Of a stretch of 11,796 nucleotides of DNA, positions 8,001-11,796 are shown in pieces (position 1 is the first letter of the stretch; each line of letters starts with the position of its first letter). The translations under genes and the position numbers were made by a program. The stretch is taken from the NCBI GenBank assembly GCA_965369325.1, contig CBDUQI010000186.1:1-11796 (forward strand), read 5' to 3'. The notes below the pieces were generated by a model that was not told where the DNA came from, ran no database searches, and was given only the letters and a program-made list of their open reading frames with translations. The DNA comes from CBDUQI01 sp965369325 (lineage in GTDB: Bacteria > Pseudomonadota > Gammaproteobacteria > Steroidobacterales > JBCBZW01).

Positions 8001-8483
8001 GCGGTGCAGATCATCGAGGTGCAAGCGAACCGCAATACTCGGCCCTCCGGTCGCCGCTTTGGTACGCTGGTACACGCGATCCTGGCGGAGGTGGGACTGG
8101 ATGAGGCCGCGCCCGGTGTACGCCGACATGCGAAGGCGCAGGGACGGTTACTGGGCGCCAGCGATAAGGAGGTAGACGCTGCTTGTGTTGCCGTGGGCGA
8201 TGCACTGGCGCATCCGCTCATGCGGCGTGCGGCGGAGGCGGCCCAACGCGCGGAACTGCGTCGCGAAGTGCCTGTGATGTTGCGCGAGAGTGACGGCCTG
8301 CTGGTGGAGGGCATCGTCGATATGGCCTTCCGGGAAGAGGGCGCCTGGGTGGTAGTGGACTTTAAAACCGATCGCGATATCAAGACAGGGTTGGCTGCGT
8401 ACTGTGTCCAGATTACCGGCTATGCGCGGGCGATCAGTGAGGCTACTAAAGAGACAACAAGCGCCGTTTTGCTGCACGTCTGA
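5010..8483 (+). CDS. addA: AddA-like UvrD-family helicase-nuclease
   Basis: This is the motor subunit of the predicted AddAB-like complex, with 1,157 residues. All superfamily 1A helicase motifs are visible in order: Walker A AAAGTGKTT (29-37), Ia LTFTEKAAGEM (60-70), INTIHAFC (105-112), Walker B DEFQDTD (374-380), motif III GDPKQSIYRFR (414-424), motif IV STNFR (449-453), motif V TAHRSKGLEF (763-772) and motif VI YVAATRARD (832-840). A C-terminal RecB-type nuclease follows: H1022 (GTLVHA), D1104 (GIVDMAF), D1117 and K1119 (VDFKTD), and Q1134/Y1138 (QITGYA). It has no iron-sulfur cysteine set, as expected of AddA. The start is GTG at 5010, whose last two bases begin the addB TGA stop; GAGG sits 6 bases upstream. 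This 4-base overlap implies translational coupling and 1:1 synthesis with AddB. The motor and nuclease both look intact. Confidence 0.93.
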   Translation: MNVGKALPSDQAARDRILSDLDTTLFVEAAAGTGKTTALVGRMVALIQAGKARLDQMVALTFTEKAAGEMKLRLRSELERAGADAPPAQRERLRGALSQLELARINTIHAFCADLLRERPVEAGVDVLFDVSPEDRSRLLIEQAFSGWFEQVVANPPEGVRRVLRRRAAGPGASGPRESLRSAAANLIDHRDFPAPWTRPKFDREQTADRLMSELEALGKLAGEASREDDYLARNLGELALFVSEVRLLERDRERDYDGLEAMLRDLLKNKRRFHWHWRGFRHTRFASLDRDEVLKMRARTLEGLEQYLEQCEQDLAPLLREELQPVVQRYEQLKRESGRLDFLDLLIRTRDLLRGSAQVREDVQQRFTHFFVDEFQDTDPLQAEILLLMAAQDPLQTDWREAIPRAGKLFLVGDPKQSIYRFRRADVQLYEQIKTMMCRHGAQLLYLSTNFRCLPALQSFVNAAFDSTMRGTGQAQYVPLEAWRAPREDRPSVIALPVPQPYGDYGKIFKWTISRSFPDAVGAFVDWLVNESSWQLEEGGEQVPIRPRHICILFRRFKSYNEDITRPYVRALETRRVPHMLVGGRSFHDREEVLAVRNALAAIEWPDDELRVFASLRGPLFALGDDALLAWRRPGVEGQLRRLHPLRPMEADDEVKPFEAQVAQALALLGELHRYRNRRPIAETITRLLSAVRAHAGVAIWPTGEQALANVLRMVDLARRFERNGAPSFRAFVEQLDAEAERGEAEDAPVVEEGTEGVRIMTAHRSKGLEFPVVILADPACQRTGSRPSRHVDATRELWAESLCGCAPKDLLDAREEELNKDDQEAVRLAYVAATRARDLLVAPVIGDERTEGWLDMMNGALYPADDRRHVATVAPNCPPFGPDSVLSRPMKARDQEGFAVRPGLHATAEGKAEVVWWDPSALRLNVEERVGLRQQRILEADEQGRAERSEEDYQRWQQQREAALANGSAPSVRVESATRLAHARAQPSALEYVSRAVQIIEVQANRNTRPSGRRFGTLVHAILAEVGLDEAAPGVRRHAKAQGRLLGASDKEVDAACVAVGDALAHPLMRRAAEAAQRAELRREVPVMLRESDGLLVEGIVDMAFREEGAWVVVDFKTDRDIKTGLAAYCVQITGYARAISEATKETTSAVLLHV

Positions 8484-8521
8484 TATGTATGCGGTATCGA
8501 CTGTAGGGTTTGCCGCGCAGA

Positions 8522-8569
8522 TGCGGCAGCCATACGTCCATGCACTCGGCAAAGGGTATGGCCGCCGCA
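8522..8569. terminator. Long imperfect hairpin between convergent genes
   Basis: The arms TGCGGCAGCCATAC (8522-8535) and GTATGGCCGCCGCA (8556-8569) form 13 of 14 pairs, with one A/C mismatch at 8528/8563 and a 20-base loop. The hairpin lies 38 bases after the addA stop and 35 bases after the stop of the opposing gene. Neither strand has a T-run after it, so if it ends transcription it does so without a classical U-tract. It may instead protect 3' ends. A rival short hairpin (TGCCGC 8511-8516 with GCGGCA 8523-8528) competes for the left arm. Confidence 0.45.
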
Positions 8570-8577
8570 CAGATCAC

Positions 8578-8597
8578 GTGCGCGGGTAGCAGCGCAC
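8578..8597. other. Short hairpin next to the end of the Cys-rich gene
   Basis: GTGCGC (8578-8583) pairs with GCGCAC (8592-8597) around the 8-base loop GGGTAGCA. For minus-strand transcripts it is the first structure met, starting 7 bases beyond the stop codon at 8605-8607. No T-run follows. It may assist the larger hairpin at 8522-8569. Confidence 0.3.
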
Positions 8598-8604
8598 CGC
8601 ATCT

Positions 8605-9759
8605 CTATTGCATGTCGCACTCAAAGTCGCTTCCGCAACCGGGCGCGGGTGGGCCAGGGCAACACAGTGGAAGGGCCATCGCGAAGCTGTTTTCGGCCTG
8701 CAGTAATCTCAGGTCATAACTTCCGTCTGACTGCGGGTCCAGCGCGAGCCTACCCAGCCACACCACGGCGTGTTCGGAGCCGCCGTGCGGCGCGTAGGTG
8801 ATCTTCTCAGCAACGGCATTTTCGATCGCGACCTGCCAGTCGATATCAATTGTCCCTGCGCTGCTTCCCGTGCCGTAAATAGCATTCACCACAACCTGCG
8901 CACCGGACTCGCTGCCGGTAATGCTTAGCAATACCTCCTCGGGCGCCGGCGATCGTTCAGCGGTGGCGGCAACAATGGCGCCGCTCAAGTCAATCCCAGG
9001 CAGGTGTTCCGGGCGACGGTGGTTGTCCGGATGCACCGCCCGATTGAGCACCGCCCAGCGTCCCGAATCGAAATCCCCCTGCGACATTGCCGTGCGCAGA
9101 CAGAGCGACTGAAGCGGATCGTAGCCAGGGCTGTGCGCGTCGCTGAGCAACCCCTGATCGTAAACGCCGAACTCCGGCATGATCATGGTCAGCGCATTCT
9201 CGCCCACCTCTCGCCGCGACAGGGGAACCCGGCATTCGTCCACCGAGCGCATCTCCCCATTTTCAAGGTTGATGGCAATAGTCTCAGTATCAAACGAATC
9301 AATTGCCTGCGGGCACCCACCTCCCACGACCTTGCGAATTTCATCGATAGCGTACTTAGTGATCGAATGTTCTTCTCCGATGGCTTGTGCGCCGATCGCG
9401 ATAAAGCCGTCGCCTCGGGTTAACAACACCATCATGCACTTGGTAGTGTTGAATGAGGTGCATACGGAAACGGTGTCATTGTTTTCAAGCCGATCGTGTG
9501 GTTTCCAGGATTTTTGGAAGATAAGTGTCACTTCCCGATACTCAAGGTCCGATTCAAGCAATTGCATCCCAAACATATACACGGCTTCATCGCGCTGTTC
9601 ATCTGACACATCCCAGACAACGCCGCACTGGTTAGTGCAGACGGTGAAGCCCTCGAAGTCGTCGCCGCCTGGTGTCGCGATTGCGACGGTACCGACCAGT
9701 CCCGACATCATCAATAGCAATCCAGCTGCATATGCAGCCGTTCTCTTCAAAGCATCCAT
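8605..9759 (-). CDS. Exported cysteine-rich protein of unknown function (384 aa)
   Basis: I do not recognise this family. The N-terminus is a clear Sec signal peptide: basic n-region (MDALKRT), hydrophobic core (AAGLLLMMSGLVG), and an AIA cleavage site with cutting likely after residue 28. There is no lipobox Cys. The mature part contains 11 cysteines (41, 45, 100, 108, 149, 176, 220, 366, 367, 375, 381). An odd number means at least one is not in an internal disulfide. It starts with FTVCTNQCGVVWDV and ends in a Cys/Pro/Gly tail (LCCPGPPAPGCGSDFECDMQ). The middle looks like mixed alpha/beta, with a beta-rich C-terminal half (EEVLLSITGSESGAQVVVNA; HAVVWLGRLAL). AGGAG (9767-9771) lies 7 bases before the ATG, inside the end of the upstream gene. 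It is cotranscribed with that gene, stop and start being 2 bases apart. A periplasmic or surface location is inferred; the function is unknown. Confidence 0.75.
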   Translation of the reverse strand: MDALKRTAAYAAGLLLMMSGLVGTVAIATPGGDDFEGFTVCTNQCGVVWDVSDEQRDEAVYMFGMQLLESDLEYREVTLIFQKSWKPHDRLENNDTVSVCTSFNTTKCMMVLLTRGDGFIAIGAQAIGEEHSITKYAIDEIRKVVGGGCPQAIDSFDTETIAINLENGEMRSVDECRVPLSRREVGENALTMIMPEFGVYDQGLLSDAHSPGYDPLQSLCLRTAMSQGDFDSGRWAVLNRAVHPDNHRRPEHLPGIDLSGAIVAATAERSPAPEEVLLSITGSESGAQVVVNAIYGTGSSAGTIDIDWQVAIENAVAEKITYAPHGGSEHAVVWLGRLALDPQSDGSYDLRLLQAENSFAMALPLCCPGPPAPGCGSDFECDMQ

Positions 9760-9761
9760 GC

Positions 9762-10874
9762 TTACTCTCCTAGTATGTTCACCAGCGCTTCCTCAAGAGA
9801 GGCTGGCGAGTCCAACATTTGTTCGACGGTCTCAGTCGCCCACGCCTTCACTTCGCTTACCCGTTGCTGATCCGAAAAGACAGCCAACTGACGATCTACG
9901 AACGAGGTTCTATTTCGCAACGAAACTGGGTTCACCCCTGTGAGTAGTTCGATTGTTTGAGTTTGGCTGGGGGATGTCCGTTTGAAAAAGGCGTCCGATA
10001 CCGCAAGCAGCCTGAGATCTATCGCCGAGTAATCCTCAAGACGATTGCTCATTTTTCGATAGCTTTCTCGCGAGCGACTGCCCCCGGTCATCTGTGCAAG
10101 TACTGCCATGCCTGCCTCATAGTAGTCATCACCAGGCTCCGATTTTTGCATCAGAAGGGCTACCTTTCTGGCCGCGACGGTCATTAGGTCAAGACGTTGG
10201 CGCTGGTATTCAACAGGATCATCTGTCTTGGGTAACAAGCGCATCGATGTGCTCCAGTAAGCGAGTTTCGCTTCCGGAGTGGAGTCCGAGAACTGAGCCA
10301 TTTCTGCGGCTTGCGCATTGACGTCAACGACGGCGCCGCATTCGAGTTGATTGGCGGCCTGTGGCCAGGCGAGTTCCAGCAGGACTACATCTGCGAGATA
10401 CCCAGTGGTTTCCTGAACATCCCAATTCTTCAGGAGTTCTATCATTGGCGAGTAAACGTCCTTTTCGAGTTCGCGTAACTTCTCGTCATGTTTGAGCGGG
10501 GTGCCATCGCGGGTTGTGCGTTCCTTGTGTGCATCGACTGCATCCTGTTGTGGTGCTGAATCGATACCGGCACGGAACGCCTGAACCAGTTGTTGGTTGA
10601 TGCTTTTGTGGAACTCAGCACGAAGTCCGTCGTGGCGGTGCTCAACGGACTGCTGAAGTTTCTCGCAGCGCCTCGCCTTCAGTGTTTCCGGAGGTAGTGA
10701 GTGACCAATTGTCGTTTCACCTAGTAACTGGTCAATCGTCTGCGCGAGGTCGCGTTCCAGTTGTTCACTGTCACGGCCCAAAAGATGCCTGTGCTCATGT
10801 GATTCCTGCGCCGATACAATGGCCGGTAGTGACGCCAGGAAGGTTACAAGTAGCGCCGCCGAATGACTCCCCAT
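9762..10874 (-). CDS. Exported, largely helical protein of unknown function (370 aa)
   Basis: I do not recognise this family. It is the first gene of a two-gene operon with the Cys-rich protein. Residues 1-22 look like a Sec signal peptide (hydrophobic core AALLVTFLASLPAIV, cleavage after VSA), although the n-region has no Lys or Arg, which is unusual. The predicted mature N-terminus, QESHEHRH, carries His at 26, 28 and 30. The rest is charged and apparently almost all alpha-helical, with no further membrane segment. The only cysteines are C70 and C179, a possible disulfide in an oxidising compartment. GGAGGA (10881-10886) sits 6 bases before the ATG, fixing the start, and a candidate promoter lies just upstream. 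Base composition is noticeably lower in G+C than the addBA genes: two 60-base stretches (10201-10260 and 10381-10440) have 29 and 28 G+C by hand count. A scaffold or partner role for the downstream protein is possible but unproven. Confidence 0.75.
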   Translation of the reverse strand: MGSHSAALLVTFLASLPAIVSAQESHEHRHLLGRDSEQLERDLAQTIDQLLGETTIGHSLPPETLKARRCEKLQQSVEHRHDGLRAEFHKSINQQLVQAFRAGIDSAPQQDAVDAHKERTTRDGTPLKHDEKLRELEKDVYSPMIELLKNWDVQETTGYLADVVLLELAWPQAANQLECGAVVDVNAQAAEMAQFSDSTPEAKLAYWSTSMRLLPKTDDPVEYQRQRLDLMTVAARKVALLMQKSEPGDDYYEAGMAVLAQMTGGSRSRESYRKMSNRLEDYSAIDLRLLAVSDAFFKRTSPSQTQTIELLTGVNPVSLRNRTSFVDRQLAVFSDQQRVSEVKAWATETVEQMLDSPASLEEALVNILGE

Positions 10875-10880
10875 GACAGT

Positions 10881-10886
10881 TCCTCC
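10881..10886 (-). promoter_or_regulatory. Strong Shine-Dalgarno site of the exported-protein operon
   Basis: On the minus strand GGAGGA lies 6 bases before the ATG at 10874. It firmly supports that start even though the signal peptide then lacks a positive charge in its first residues. Confidence 0.7.
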
Positions 10887-10902
10887 AATGTGAAGAATGC
10901 CA

Positions 10903-10930
10903 ATTATGCGCTGCTCCTGGCAGGTGCGAA
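10903..10930 (-). promoter_or_regulatory. Candidate sigma-70-like promoter of the exported-protein operon
   Basis: On the minus strand a -10-like CATAAT (10908-10903, 5 of 6 consensus bases) is preceded after 16 bases by a -35-like TTCGCA (10930-10925, 4 of 6). Transcription would start near 10896 and give a leader of about 20 bases before the ATG, which includes the Shine-Dalgarno site. This is a motif match by eye only. Confidence 0.35.
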
Positions 10931-10997
10931 ACAGAGCATTGCAGCGATTACTACTGGATTAGGGCGGCGTCTGTAGAGCGATGGAATGCTACTATGG

Positions 10998-11011
10998 GCG
11001 ATTGCTATCGC
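10998..11011. other. Small hairpin downstream of the barrel gene
   Basis: GCGAT (10998-11002) pairs with ATCGC (11007-11011) around the loop TGCT. It begins 26 bases past the stop of the DUF5916-like gene on the minus strand. The stem is only 5 bp and no T-run follows in that direction, so it is a weak terminator candidate at best. The rest of the 163-base spacer (10875-11037) holds the promoter and ribosome site of the next operon. Confidence 0.2.
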
Positions 11012-11037
11012 TACCGGACATTATTTTTGACGCGCCG

Positions 11038-11796
11038 TTACGGCAGGAAGGCGTAGCCGAGTTTGAGGAAGAACGTCTCGTCGGTAGTTTCAAACGAATC
11101 CAGCTCCACGCCGTCTTCTAAGGCGCTGGAGTATCCGACAAACAATACCGACTGCGGATTGATTTTGTAGGAATACAGCAGTTGCGCGCCCAACTCGCGT
11201 GAGCGCCCGTCCACCGGGTCGTCAAATACGGATTGGTTGCGCTTGATATCTTCGTGCAGCACCACCAGGCGCAGAAAGCTGCGCACATTAAACTGCCAGG
11301 TGAGGCGGGCGTCGGTCAGGTTGGCGGTGAAGATGCGCTCATCAGTGTTCTCGGTGTTTAACCGCGAGAAGTTGTGGCGCACTCTGAACAGTAAATGATC
11401 ACCCAGATTCCAGCGCACTTCGGGGCGCATCCGTAGCCGTTTGCCCAGGCGGGCGTTGTCGAAATCGATCTGATCACCCCACTGGGTGAGTAGCCCGACG
11501 AACAGTCCCGAACGCGGCTTGAACTCGGTGTAGGTAAAGCCGAAGGTCTCGGAGAACAGAATGCCGTCGAAGCGGCGGTCGCGATGGCCGACGCCAGCCT
11601 CCAGGAACGACTGCAACGGGCCGCGGGCCTGCAGCACCATCTCCGTTTCGCGTTCTTGTAATTCGCCATCCTGATCGTAGGTGATGTCCCAGTCGCCGCG
11701 CAGCTGCAGCTCGTCCCAGCGCTCGCCGGGGTACCATAGATGCCCGCCGCCGATGACGGCCTGGCGCCAGTTCACGCGCGGGACAAAACCCAGGTC
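11038..11796 (-). CDS. Outer-membrane beta-barrel protein, DUF5916-like, C-terminal part (5' end outside window)
   Basis: The frame is open to the right edge of the window (first codons read DLGFVPR), so the GTG at 11775 is internal and only the last 252 codons are seen. The protein resembles the barrel domain of DUF5916 proteins, which usually follow an N-terminal family-9 carbohydrate-binding-like module and total roughly 700 or more residues. Supporting text is the ELGFVPR-type entry, alternating aromatic/polar strands (LLFRVRHNFSRL; LTWQFNVRSFLRLVVLHEDI) and the typical ending QLLYSYKINPQSVLFVGYS ... TDETFFLKLGYAFLP. Acidic and aromatic strands without cysteines fit an outer-membrane barrel. 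The substrate is unknown for the family. The gene lies 163 bases upstream of the exported pair on the same strand, but a separate promoter for the pair is likely, so an operon link is doubtful. The N-terminal module and signal peptide cannot be checked here. Confidence 0.7.
   Translation of the reverse strand, partial: DLGFVPRVNWRQAVIGGGHLWYPGERWDELQLRGDWDITYDQDGELQERETEMVLQARGPLQSFLEAGVGHRDRRFDGILFSETFGFTYTEFKPRSGLFVGLLTQWGDQIDFDNARLGKRLRMRPEVRWNLGDHLLFRVRHNFSRLNTENTDERIFTANLTDARLTWQFNVRSFLRLVVLHEDIKRNQSVFDDPVDGRSRELGAQLLYSYKINPQSVLFVGYSSALEDGVELDSFETTDETFFLKLGYAFLP

Noticed and set aside
9179..9943. 254-codon plus-strand frame across the junction of the two exported genes
   Set aside because: It runs antisense through both signal-peptide genes, whose ribosome sites and exported N-termini are convincing; its translation is low-complexity Ser/Pro/Thr.
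1..11796. CRISPR array, tRNA/rRNA genes, insertion sequences, phage or toxin-antitoxin modules
   Set aside because: No regularly spaced repeats, cloverleaf-like sequence, transposase motifs or terminal inverted repeats were visible on either strand.

Overview
The window carries moderately to strongly GC-rich bacterial DNA. The gene families and Gram-negative features (cleavable signal peptides, an outer-membrane barrel gene) point to a proteobacterium, most likely a gammaproteobacterium. That placement is an inference from protein style, not from a marker gene.

Layout. Positions 2-631 (+) hold the C-terminal end of a large Lhr-type helicase whose start lies outside the window. A small, basic, unrecognised ORF (660-962, -) converges on it. 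A 322-base non-coding stretch (963-1284) follows and must hold the control region for the main locus. That locus is a two-gene AddAB-like operon: an AddB-like PD-(D/E)XK nuclease with a four-cysteine iron-sulfur signature (1285-5013), and an AddA-like UvrD-family helicase-nuclease (5010-8483) that starts on a GTG overlapping the addB stop. A 121-base convergent spacer with strong hairpins (8484-8604) separates it from a minus-strand pair of exported proteins of unknown function (10874-9762 and 9759-8605). These two genes are 2 bases apart, have good Shine-Dalgarno sites and share one candidate promoter. The right edge (11038-11796, -) is the C-terminal part of an outer-membrane beta-barrel protein resembling the DUF5916 family.

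How the genes work together. The AddB-like and AddA-like proteins should form a heterodimeric double-strand-end resection machine, replacing RecBCD, with one active helicase motor and two nuclease domains. Lhr is also a nucleic-acid repair or processing helicase, so the left two-thirds reads as a DNA-repair neighbourhood. The right third concerns the cell envelope. The exported pair looks lower in G+C than the repair genes, at least in the upstream gene and the start of the second, and has no recognised family. It is the best candidate for something undescribed, but the sequence alone does not reveal its function.

I saw no tRNA, rRNA, CRISPR array, insertion sequence or phage gene.
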